Of a stretch of 51,418 bases of DNA, positions 28,959 to 36,355 are shown in pieces. The position numbers and the translations under genes are program-made. Position 1 is the stretch's first letter, and every line of letters starts with the position of its first letter. The stretch is taken from positions 1 to 51,418 of the forward strand of contig JAIPCZ010000014.1 in NCBI GenBank assembly GCA_021737975.1, read 5' to 3'. Under the pieces are notes generated by a model. The model did no database searches. It was not told the DNA's origin and was given only the letters and a program-made list of their open reading frames with translations. Origin of the DNA: Polaromonas sp. Lineage in GTDB: Bacteria; Pseudomonadota; Gammaproteobacteria; Burkholderiales; Burkholderiaceae_C.

Positions 28959-29489
28959 ATGAACATATTTGCCCCTTTACGCTTCAAGCAAATTCCGTTG
29001 CGCCTGGTGGCCAGCGCATTGGTGATATTGACTGGCTGCACCTCGACACCCTTGCCACCCCCGCCCGCGCCCCTGCCCGTCGTACCGCCCGCGCCCCCGC
29101 CCGCCCCGATCGTCGTGGCACCTCCTCCCACGCCTCTCCCCTCGTATGTGTCGAACGCCGTCACCCCCCGCGCTTACCGACACGACGCGGCCAGCCACCT
29201 GTATGAGCGCAATTTGCAGCGAATCTACCGTGGCAAGATGCCGCCGCTGCTCTACGCCGTGGGCGTTTTGCAGGTCGAGGTGGATGACAAGGGCCATGTC
29301 ACCGGCACCAGTTGGATGCGTGCCCCGAAACACGCGCCCGAGGTGATGGCAGAGATCGAGCGCACCGTTCGCCAGGCCGCCCCCTACCCCGCCCCTGTGC
29401 GCATGGGCCGGGTCACCTACACCGACACCTGGCTCTGGCACAAAAGCGGCCAGTTCCAGCTCGATACGCTGACAGAAGGGCAATTCTGA
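28959..29489 (+). CDS. Lipoprotein with proline-rich linker and TonB C-terminal-like domain
   Basis: 176 residues. Lipoprotein signal with lipobox LTGC, then a proline-rich linker of about 30 residues (about 30-62) and a C-terminal domain containing VGVLQVEVDDKGHVTGTSWM, like the TonB C-terminal fold. The linker could span periplasm. The longer frame from 28884 is rejected because it precedes the signal peptide. There is no ExbBD pair, so classical energy transduction is doubtful. Its presence inside the purine region may be accidental. Confidence 0.65.
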   Translation: MNIFAPLRFKQIPLRLVASALVILTGCTSTPLPPPPAPLPVVPPAPPPAPIVVAPPPTPLPSYVSNAVTPRAYRHDAASHLYERNLQRIYRGKMPPLLYAVGVLQVEVDDKGHVTGTSWMRAPKHAPEVMAEIERTVRQAAPYPAPVRMGRVTYTDTWLWHKSGQFQLDTLTEGQF

Positions 29490-29515
29490 GACATCGCGGG
29501 GCAGACCGCACCCCA

Positions 29516-29869
29516 TCACGACCCCCGGTAGGTTGAATAGCTCCACGGGCTCACCAGCAGGGGCACGTGGTAATGCTGCTCCGGGGCGGCCACACCAAAG
29601 TCCAGACACACCCGATTCAAAAAGTTGGGCTCAGGCAGGGTCACGCCAGAAGCCTTGAAATACGCCGCCACATCAAACACCAGCCGGTAGGTGCCGCGCT
29701 GCAATTCGGTCGCGTCGAGCAGCAGCCCGTCGGGGTTGCGGCCGTCCTGGTTAAGCACAAACTGTTTCAGGCAGCGCTCCCCGCCGGGCCCGGTCGCATA
29801 CAGGGCCACCGCCATGCCTGCTGCCGGCCTGCCATGCATGGTGTCGAGAACATGTGTGCTGAGTCCCAT
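29516..29869 (-). CDS. uraH: 5-hydroxyisourate hydrolase (transthyretin-like)
   Basis: 117 residues. It hydrolyses 5-hydroxyisourate (the PuuD product) to OHCU. It has THVLDTMHGRPAAGMAVALY at the N-terminus, the HYHVPLLVSPWSYSTYRGS C-terminus with the diagnostic YRGS ending, and Arg and His active-site residues. The start at 29869 has AAGGAAAG five bases upstream. Divergent from the GntR gene, sharing the palindrome at 29894-29909. Confidence 0.96.
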   Translation of the reverse strand: MGLSTHVLDTMHGRPAAGMAVALYATGPGGERCLKQFVLNQDGRNPDGLLLDATELQRGTYRLVFDVAAYFKASGVTLPEPNFLNRVCLDFGVAAPEQHYHVPLLVSPWSYSTYRGS

Positions 29870-29893
29870 GGTGCTTTCCTTAAAAAGTTTGCC

Positions 29894-29909
29894 AAAGTGT
29901 ATACACTTT
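29894..29909. promoter_or_regulatory. Palindromic operator between uraH and gntR
   Basis: AAAGTGTATACACTTT, a perfect 16-bp palindrome, lies 24 bases from uraH and 25 from gntR. The core TGTATACA recurs twice before the nucleobase permease. The GT-N-AC geometry is of the kind bound by GntR/FadR-type dimers. Binding by the adjacent GntR protein is inferred, not shown. Confidence 0.75.
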
Positions 29910-29934
29910 TTCTGCAAACGGCTATCATCCGGGC

Positions 29935-30648
29935 ATGGCAACCGAACAAATTATTCCCGTCAGCACAAGCACTTCAAGCACCGACCAGATCGTGGCGGCG
30001 CTCACCCAGGCCATCGTGTCGCACCGGCTCAAGCCCGGCACCAAGCTGGCCGAGCAAAAAATTGCGGGCCAGTTCGGGGTGTCGCGCACGCTCGTGCGCC
30101 AGGCCCTGTTTCAGCTGTCGCAGCACCGCCTGATCAGCATGGAGCCGGCGCGCGGCGCCTATGTGGCCAGCCCGTCTGTGGCCGAGGCCAAGCAGGTGTT
30201 TGCGGTGCGCCGGATGCTTGAGCTTGAGACCACGCGCGCCTTTGTGCGCCAGGTCACGAGCAAACAGATCAAGGTGCTTCAGGCCCACATCAAGGCCGAA
30301 CAAGCCGCATTGGCGCTCAATGAGGCCAACGGGCGCAGCCAGCGCAACGAGTTGCTGGGCGACTTCCATGTGCGCATGGCCGAGCTCATGGGCAACCAGG
30401 TGCTGGCAGAGTTGCTCGGCGAGTTGATCTCGCGCTGCTCGCTGATCACGCTGATGTACCAGTCCACCCGCGCGGCCGAGCACTCCAGCGACGAGCACGC
30501 GCAAATCGTCAAGGCGCTGGCCGCCAAGGACGAGGCTCTGGCGGTGCGCCTGATGGAAGAACACCTGCACCACGTCGAGGCCAACCTCGACTTCGAACCC
30601 GCGCCAGCGCCCGAAGCAGTCGACGCGATTGCCATCGCTTTTGCCTGA
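29935..30648 (+). CDS. GntR family regulator, FCD/FadR subfamily
   Basis: 237 residues. The N-terminal winged helix (about 17-80) contains LAEQKIAGQFGVSRTLVRQA, and an all-helical FCD ligand/metal domain follows (about 90-220; FHVRMAELMGN, and HAQIVKALAAKD with metal-site histidines). FCD regulators usually repress until they bind a small acid. Placement between uraH and puuE, plus the shared operator, makes it the probable regulator of ureide catabolism here. The inducer is likely a purine or ureide pathway intermediate by inference. Confidence 0.93.
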   Translation: MATEQIIPVSTSTSSTDQIVAALTQAIVSHRLKPGTKLAEQKIAGQFGVSRTLVRQALFQLSQHRLISMEPARGAYVASPSVAEAKQVFAVRRMLELETTRAFVRQVTSKQIKVLQAHIKAEQAALALNEANGRSQRNELLGDFHVRMAELMGNQVLAELLGELISRCSLITLMYQSTRAAEHSSDEHAQIVKALAAKDEALAVRLMEEHLHHVEANLDFEPAPAPEAVDAIAIAFA

Positions 30649-30674
30649 CCGCATCCAGACTTTCAAGCCCGCCC

Positions 30675-31631
30675 ATGATCCACTACGACAGCACCCTTCC
30701 CTACCCGCGTGACCTCAGGGGCTACGGCCCCACGCCGCCCCATGCCCGCTGGCCCAACCAAGCCCGCATTGCGGTGCAGTTTGTCCTGAACTATGAAGAA
30801 GGCGGCGAGAACTGCGTGCTGCATGGCGACGCGGGCTCGGAGCAATTTCTGTCCGAGATGGCCAACCCGGCCAGCTACCCGGACCGGCACATCAGCATGG
30901 AGGGCATCTACGAATACGGCTCGCGTGCCGGCGTGTGGCGCATTTTGCGCGAGTTCGAGCAGCGCGGCCTGCCGCTCACGGTGTTTGGTGTCAGCATGGC
31001 CCTGGCGCGCACCCCGGAACTGGTGCGCGCCTGCCAACAATTGGGCCACGAGATCGCCTGCCATGGCTGGCGCTGGATCCACTATCAGAACCTGCCTGAA
31101 GAGGTCGAGCGCGAACACATGGCGCGTGGCATGGAGATCCTGACCGGACTCATGGGCAGCCGGCCGCTGGGCTGGTACACCGGTCGCGACAGTCCCAACA
31201 CGCGCCGGCTGGTGGCCGACTACGGCGGCTTTGACTATGACAGCGACTATTACGGCGACGACCTGCCGTTCTGGATGACGGTGGCCAAGACCAGCGGCGA
31301 CGTGGTGCCGCAACTGATCGTGCCCTACACGCTGGACTGCAACGACATGCGCTTTGCGCTGCCGCAGGGCTACGCCTACGCCGACCCGTTTTTCCAGTAC
31401 CTCAAGGACACGTTTGACGCGCTCTATGCCGAGGGCGACCCGGCCGGGCTGGACGCCCCCAAGATGATGAGCGTGGGCATGCACTGCCGCCTGCTGGGCC
31501 GGCCCGGGCGCATTGTGGCGCTGCAGCGTTTTCTGGACTACATCGGCCAGCACAACAAGGTATGGGTCTGCCGGCGCATCGACCTTGCGCGGCACTGGCA
31601 ATCGACGCATCCCTACACAACCCAGGCCTGA
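30675..31631 (+). CDS. puuE: Allantoinase PuuE (polysaccharide-deacetylase fold)
   Basis: 318 residues. It hydrolyses allantoin to allantoate and is unrelated to the amidohydrolase-type AllB. Motifs are QFVLNYEEGGENCVLHGD near 35-52, EYGSRAGVWRIL, GHEIACHGWRWIHYQ and GWYTGRDSPNTRRLV. It follows gntR by 26 bp and is 4 bp before uraD-allC, so these form one operon. Confidence 0.95.
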   Translation: MIHYDSTLPYPRDLRGYGPTPPHARWPNQARIAVQFVLNYEEGGENCVLHGDAGSEQFLSEMANPASYPDRHISMEGIYEYGSRAGVWRILREFEQRGLPLTVFGVSMALARTPELVRACQQLGHEIACHGWRWIHYQNLPEEVEREHMARGMEILTGLMGSRPLGWYTGRDSPNTRRLVADYGGFDYDSDYYGDDLPFWMTVAKTSGDVVPQLIVPYTLDCNDMRFALPQGYAYADPFFQYLKDTFDALYAEGDPAGLDAPKMMSVGMHCRLLGRPGRIVALQRFLDYIGQHNKVWVCRRIDLARHWQSTHPYTTQA

Positions 31632-31635
31632 CACC

Positions 31636-33426
31636 ATGCCCCTGACGCTTGACCAACTCAACAGCGCCCCGGCCGATACGGCCCTGCAACTGCTTGACGG
31701 CCTGTACGAACACTCGCCCTGGATCGCGCAGGCCGCGCTCGCGCAGCGGCCGTTTTTGTCGCTGCCCCAGCTTAAATTCATCCTGGCCCAGGTGGTCAGC
31801 AGCGCCCCGCGCGAGGCCCAGCTCGGCCTGATCCGCGCCCACCCGGAACTGGCGGGCAAGGCCATGGTGAGCCAGAGCCTCACAGCCGAGTCAACCAACG
31901 AGCAAAACAAGGCCGGGCTGACCCACTGCAGCGCCGAAGAATTTGCCCGACTGCTGCAACTCAATGCCGACTACAACGCCAAATTCGGCTGGCCGTTCGT
32001 TCTGGCGGTGCGTGGGCCCCGCGGCCTGGGCCTTGGCCGGGCCGGGATCATTGCCACGTTTGAGCGACGCCTGCACGGCCACCCTGACTTCGAGTTGCAG
32101 GAATGCCTTCGCAACATCCACCGCATTGCCGAGTTGCGCCTCAACGACAAGTTTGGCGTCAAGCCCGATCTGGGCGACCGGGTATGGGACTGGCAGGAGC
32201 AATTGAGCCAGTACTCGGAAGCGCCGGATCAACTCACCGTGACCTACCTGACCGACGCGCACCGCGCCTGCGCCGCCTTCATTGCGGCGCAGATGCGGGC
32301 CTGCGGCTTTGACAGCGTGGACATCGACGCGGTGGGCAATGTGGTGGGGCGTTATGACGCCATGACGACGGGCAAAACCCTGCTCACCGGCAGCCACTAT
32401 GACACCGTGCGCAACGGCGGCAAATACGACGGCCGCCTCGGCATTTTTGTGCCCATGGCCTGCGTGCGTGACTTGCATCGTGCGGGCAGGCGCCTGCCGT
32501 TCGCCATCGAGGTGGTGGCCTTTGCCGAAGAAGAAGGCCAGCGTTTCAAGGCCACCTTTCTGGGCTCGGGCGCGCTCACCGGCGACTTCAATCCCGCCTG
32601 GCTCGACCAGTTGGATGCCGATGGGGTGTCGATGCGCGCTGCGATGCAACAGGCGGGCCTGTGCCCGGACGACATCAGCAGCCTCAAACGCGATCCGGAA
32701 AGCTACCTGGGCTTTGTCGAAGTGCACATCGAACAGGGCCCGGTGCTGAACGCGCTGAACCTGCCGCTGGGGGTGGTGACCTCCATCAACGCCAGCGCGC
32801 GTTACAACGGCGAGGTCAAGGGCACCGCCTGCCACGCGGGCACCACGCCCATGAACCAGCGCGCTGATGCCGCCTGCGCTGTCGCCGAATTCATGCTGGT
32901 CTGCGAACAACGCGCCCTGCGCGACGGCGACTCGGTTGCCACCGTGGGTCAGCTCCAGGTGCCCAACGGCTCGGTCAATGTGGTGCCGGGCCGCTGCCAG
33001 TTTTCGCTCGACCTGCGCGCACCCAGCAATGCGCAGCGCGACGCCATGCAGGCCGACCTGCTGAGCGCCTTTGCCACCATCTGCGCGCAACGCAAGGTCA
33101 GCCACAGCATCACCGAATCCATGCGCGCCAGCGCCGCGCCGAGTGCGCAGCATTGGCAAAGCCGCTGGGAGAACGCCGTGACCAGCCTGGGCGTGCCTGT
33201 TTACCGCATGCCCAGCGGGGCCGGTCACGATGCCATGAAGCTGCATGAAATCATGCCGCAAGCCATGCTGTTTGTGCGCGGCCAGAACGCCGGCATCAGC
33301 CACAACCCGCTCGAATCCAGCACCAGCGACGACATGCAACTGGCGGTGGAGGCTTTCACAAACTTGCTGATGCAGCTGGGTAACCTGAGCTCTGTGGGGC
33401 CTGATTCATTCGGCCAGGTCGACTGA
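31636..33426 (+). CDS. uraD-allC: Fused OHCU decarboxylase (UraD) and allantoate amidohydrolase (AllC)
   Basis: 596 residues. Residues about 8-170 are UraD (catalytic His69 in RAHPELAG, Glu89 in STNEQ, and FGWPFVLAVRG), which decarboxylates OHCU to S-allantoin. Residues about 182-596 are an M20-type allantoate amidohydrolase with metal ligands His254 (GSHYDTV), Asp265 (YDGRLG), EEEG (298-301) and HIEQGP. It converts allantoate to ureidoglycine, CO2 and ammonia. The two enzymes flank the PuuE step in the pathway. The join is continuous with no frame break, so it is a real fusion. Start chosen at ATG 31636. Confidence 0.95.
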   Translation: MPLTLDQLNSAPADTALQLLDGLYEHSPWIAQAALAQRPFLSLPQLKFILAQVVSSAPREAQLGLIRAHPELAGKAMVSQSLTAESTNEQNKAGLTHCSAEEFARLLQLNADYNAKFGWPFVLAVRGPRGLGLGRAGIIATFERRLHGHPDFELQECLRNIHRIAELRLNDKFGVKPDLGDRVWDWQEQLSQYSEAPDQLTVTYLTDAHRACAAFIAAQMRACGFDSVDIDAVGNVVGRYDAMTTGKTLLTGSHYDTVRNGGKYDGRLGIFVPMACVRDLHRAGRRLPFAIEVVAFAEEEGQRFKATFLGSGALTGDFNPAWLDQLDADGVSMRAAMQQAGLCPDDISSLKRDPESYLGFVEVHIEQGPVLNALNLPLGVVTSINASARYNGEVKGTACHAGTTPMNQRADAACAVAEFMLVCEQRALRDGDSVATVGQLQVPNGSVNVVPGRCQFSLDLRAPSNAQRDAMQADLLSAFATICAQRKVSHSITESMRASAAPSAQHWQSRWENAVTSLGVPVYRMPSGAGHDAMKLHEIMPQAMLFVRGQNAGISHNPLESSTSDDMQLAVEAFTNLLMQLGNLSSVGPDSFGQVD

Positions 33427-33469
33427 ATTCGACCCCACCACACCCCGGAACAACAAGGACAAAACTTCC

Positions 33470-34702
33470 ATGACCATGACCCCCTACACCCAACTTGACG
33501 CCTGGATCGACACCCACTTTGACGAACAGGTGCGCTTCCTGCAGGAACTCATCCGTGTGCCCACCGACACCCCCCCGGGCAACAACGCGCCCCATGCCGA
33601 ACGCACGGCCGAGCTGTTGCAGGCCATGGGCATCGAGGCCGAAAAGCACCCGGTGCCCGCCGCTGAGGTGCAGGCCGCCGGCCTGCAAAGCATCACCAAC
33701 CTGATCGTTCGGCGCCGTTACGGGGCGGGCGGAAAAACCATTGCGCTCAATGCCCATGGCGACGTGGTCCCGCCCGGCGAGGGCTGGACACACGACCCCT
33801 ACGGCGGCGAGATCGCCGACGGCAAAATTTACGGCCGCGCCAGCGCAGTGAGCAAGTGCGACTTTTCCACCTTCACCTTTGCCATGCGCGCGCTAGAAGC
33901 CGTGTGCAAGCCGACCAAGGGCAGCATTGAGCTCTTGTTCACCTACGACGAGGAGTTTGGCGGCGAAGTGGGCCCGGCCTGGTTGCTGCAACACCAACTC
34001 ACCCGGCCCGACCTGATGATTGCCGCGGGCTTCAGCTACCAGGTGATCACCGCGCACAACGGCTGCCTGCAGCTCGAGGTGACTGTGCACGGCCAGATGG
34101 CGCACGCGGCCATTCCCGAATCGGGCGTCGACGCCTTGCAGGCCGCGGTGCAGATATTGAGCCTGCTGTACGCGCAAAACACGCTGTACAAATCCATCAG
34201 CTCGAAGGTTCAGGGCATCACCCACCCCTACCTGAACGTCGGCCTGATCAGCGGCGGCACCAACACCAACGTGGTGCCGGGAACAGTCAGCTTCAAGCTC
34301 GACCGGCGCATGATCCCCGAAGAGAATGCCTCCGAAGTTGAAGCCAATCTGCGCCAGCTGATTCGTGACGCCGCTGCCGCCTTGCCGGGCATCACGGTGG
34401 ATGTCAAGCGCATGTTGCTGGCCCATTCGATGCAACCCCTTCCCGGCAACCAGCCACTGGTCGACGCCATTCAGCAACACGGCAAGACCATTTTTGGTGA
34501 GGCGATCCCGGCACTGGGCACACCGCTGTACACCGACGTGCGCCTGTTTGCCGAAGCCGGAATTCCCGGTGTGATCTATGGGGCCGGGCCGCGCACAGTG
34601 CTCGAGTCCCACGCCAAGCGCTCGGACGAGCGGCTGGAACTCGAAGACCTGCGCCGCGCCACCAAGGTCATTGCGCGCACCCTGCATGACCTGCTGACTT
34701 GA
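33470..34702 (+). CDS. M20-family metallohydrolase, atypical metal site
   Basis: 410 residues of ArgE/DapE/M20 architecture: His96 (NAHGDVVP), catalytic Glu161-Glu162 (TYDEEFGGE), a dimerisation domain with GQMAHAAIPESG and a C-terminal His381 (ESHAKRSDE). Two ligands usual in the family are not seen: the bridging Asp of the GRGAxDxKG motif aligns with Val127 in YGRASAVSKCDF, and the Glu of the GEPT-like motif aligns with Phe188. This may mark a subfamily with one metal or an altered site. It follows allC by 43 bp, so it may act on a ureidoglycine- or ureidoglycolate-like compound; the substrate is unproven. Confidence 0.85.
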   Translation: MTMTPYTQLDAWIDTHFDEQVRFLQELIRVPTDTPPGNNAPHAERTAELLQAMGIEAEKHPVPAAEVQAAGLQSITNLIVRRRYGAGGKTIALNAHGDVVPPGEGWTHDPYGGEIADGKIYGRASAVSKCDFSTFTFAMRALEAVCKPTKGSIELLFTYDEEFGGEVGPAWLLQHQLTRPDLMIAAGFSYQVITAHNGCLQLEVTVHGQMAHAAIPESGVDALQAAVQILSLLYAQNTLYKSISSKVQGITHPYLNVGLISGGTNTNVVPGTVSFKLDRRMIPEENASEVEANLRQLIRDAAAALPGITVDVKRMLLAHSMQPLPGNQPLVDAIQQHGKTIFGEAIPALGTPLYTDVRLFAEAGIPGVIYGAGPRTVLESHAKRSDERLELEDLRRATKVIARTLHDLLT

Positions 34703-34721
34703 AGCCATCAGACTAGGGTAA

Positions 34722-34735
34722 ACATGTATACAAGT
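34722..34735. promoter_or_regulatory. Operator-like site A before the permease
   Basis: ACATGTATACAAGT carries the core TGTATACA (34725-34732) found at the uraH/gntR operator, with a mismatch at one flanking pair. Probable regulator site, 55 bases before the permease ATG. Confidence 0.6.
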
Positions 34736-34743
34736 ATATTGTA

Positions 34744-34758
34744 AAAGTGTATACATTT
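34744..34758. promoter_or_regulatory. Operator-like site B before the permease
   Basis: AAAGTGTATACATTT shares 12 consecutive bases (AAAGTGTATACA) with the uraH/gntR operator. Centre-to-centre distance to site A is 23 bp, about two helical turns, so two dimers could bind on the same face. Confidence 0.68.
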
Positions 34759-34789
34759 AAGCTTCCAAGTTTTACTCAGGAGCTTTTAA

Positions 34790-36277
34790 ATGGCCAGTTC
34801 CGTTCACCCGGTCGACGAACACCTTCCCACCGGCAAGGTCGCCGCGCTGGGCCTGCAACATGTGCTGGTGATGTACGCCGGCGCCATTGCGGTGCCGCTG
34901 ATCGTCGGCCGAGCCCTCAAGCTCAGCCCCGAAGACGTGGCTTATCTGATCTCTGCCGACCTGTTCTGTTGCGGCCTGGTCACCCTGATTCAGTCGCTCG
35001 GCGCCACGCAGTGGTTTGGCATCCGCCTGCCGGTCATGATGGGGGTGACCTTTGCGTCGGTGGCACCCATGGTGGCCATGGCCAACGCCAACCCAGGCGC
35101 CCTGGGCGCGCAGCTTATTTTTGGCGCCATCATCGGCGCGGGCGTGATCTCGGTCCTGATCGCACCCATGGTCAGCCGCATGCTGCGATTCTTCCCGCCG
35201 GTGGTGACCGGCACCATCATCGTGGTGATTGGCATCAGCCTGATGCGCATCGGCATCAACTGGATTTTCGGCAACCCGTTCGGCCCCACGGCGCCCGCGA
35301 TTGTCAATCCTGAGCATGCCAAATGGCTGGCCGACGTGAGCCAGGCGGCCGGCACCCCGGGCTCGGCGCTGCCCGCCGTGCCAAAAGACCTGGCCCTGCT
35401 GCCCAAGCTGCCCAACCCCAAATATGCAGACCTGTCCGGCGTGGGCATCGCGGCCCTGGTGCTGGTGTCGATCATGATGATCGCGCGTTTTGGCAAGGGT
35501 TTCCTGGCCAACATCTCGGTGCTGCTGGGCATTGTCATCGGCGGCGTGGTGGCCACAGCCATGGGCCTGATGGACTTCAGCAAGGTGGAGAAAGCCGCCT
35601 GGTTCGACGTGGTGCTGCCGTTTCACTTTGGCATGCCGCAGTTCGACCCCATTCTGATTCTGACCATGACGCTGGTGATGATTGTGGTGATGATCGAGTC
35701 CACCGGCATGTTCCTGGCGCTGGGCGAAATGACCGACCGCAAAATCGACCAGCCCGCACTGGCGCGCGGTCTGCGCACCGACGGCCTGGGCACGCTGATT
35801 GGCGGCATCTTCAACACCTTCCCCTACACCAGCTTTTCACAAAACGTGGGCCTGGTGGCGGTCACCGGCGTGAAGAGCCGCTTTGTCTGCGTGGCCGGCG
35901 GCCTGATCCTGATCATGCTGGGGCTGCTTCCAAAGATGGCGGCGCTGGTGGAGTCCCTGCCCACCGTGGTGCTGGGCGGTGCCGGGCTGGTGATGTTTGG
36001 CATGGTGGCCGCCACCGGCATCCGGATTCTGGCCGGGGTGGACTTCAAGAAAAACAGCTTCAATGCCATGATCGTCGCGATCTCGATTGGCGTGGGCATG
36101 GTGCCGCTGGTTGCGCCCAACTTCAAGCAATGGATGCCGCACGGCATTCACCCGCTGATTGAGTCCGGCATCCTGCTCGCCAGCCTGTGCGCGGTCAGCC
36201 TCAACCTGTTTTTTAACGGCGCGCAGGCGGACACGTCGGCTGCCATCAAGGCGGCCGCCCAGGCTGACACCCACTGA
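34790..36277 (+). CDS. NCS2 nucleobase:cation symporter (uracil-xanthine permease family)
   Basis: 495 residues with about 12-14 hydrophobic segments and the NCS2 signature QNVGLVAVTG at 351-360. A hydrophilic insertion between helices around residues 175-215 is unusual in short members but common in xanthine/urate permeases of the group. It imports a purine, probably xanthine or urate from context. AGGAG seven bases before the ATG is a good ribosome-binding site, and two operator-like sites lie just upstream, so it can be controlled separately from the puuE operon. Confidence 0.92.
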   Translation: MASSVHPVDEHLPTGKVAALGLQHVLVMYAGAIAVPLIVGRALKLSPEDVAYLISADLFCCGLVTLIQSLGATQWFGIRLPVMMGVTFASVAPMVAMANANPGALGAQLIFGAIIGAGVISVLIAPMVSRMLRFFPPVVTGTIIVVIGISLMRIGINWIFGNPFGPTAPAIVNPEHAKWLADVSQAAGTPGSALPAVPKDLALLPKLPNPKYADLSGVGIAALVLVSIMMIARFGKGFLANISVLLGIVIGGVVATAMGLMDFSKVEKAAWFDVVLPFHFGMPQFDPILILTMTLVMIVVMIESTGMFLALGEMTDRKIDQPALARGLRTDGLGTLIGGIFNTFPYTSFSQNVGLVAVTGVKSRFVCVAGGLILIMLGLLPKMAALVESLPTVVLGGAGLVMFGMVAATGIRILAGVDFKKNSFNAMIVAISIGVGMVPLVAPNFKQWMPHGIHPLIESGILLASLCAVSLNLFFNGAQADTSAAIKAAAQADTH

Positions 36278-36355
36278 CTTTCAGCGCGGGTTTGTCAGTC
36301 AACTGCCCGCCAGCAGGTGTAAAGTGCGTGCCATCCACTTCACGAGGAAACCTAG

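Noticed and set aside
31636..32200. Missing stop between uraD and allC as a sequencing error
   Set aside because: The two domains are joined in one clean frame with a natural linker and such fusions occur in related bacteria.
31891..33339. A 482-codon open frame antisense to uraD-allC
   Set aside because: Same artefact; the sense protein has intact catalytic motifs along its whole length.
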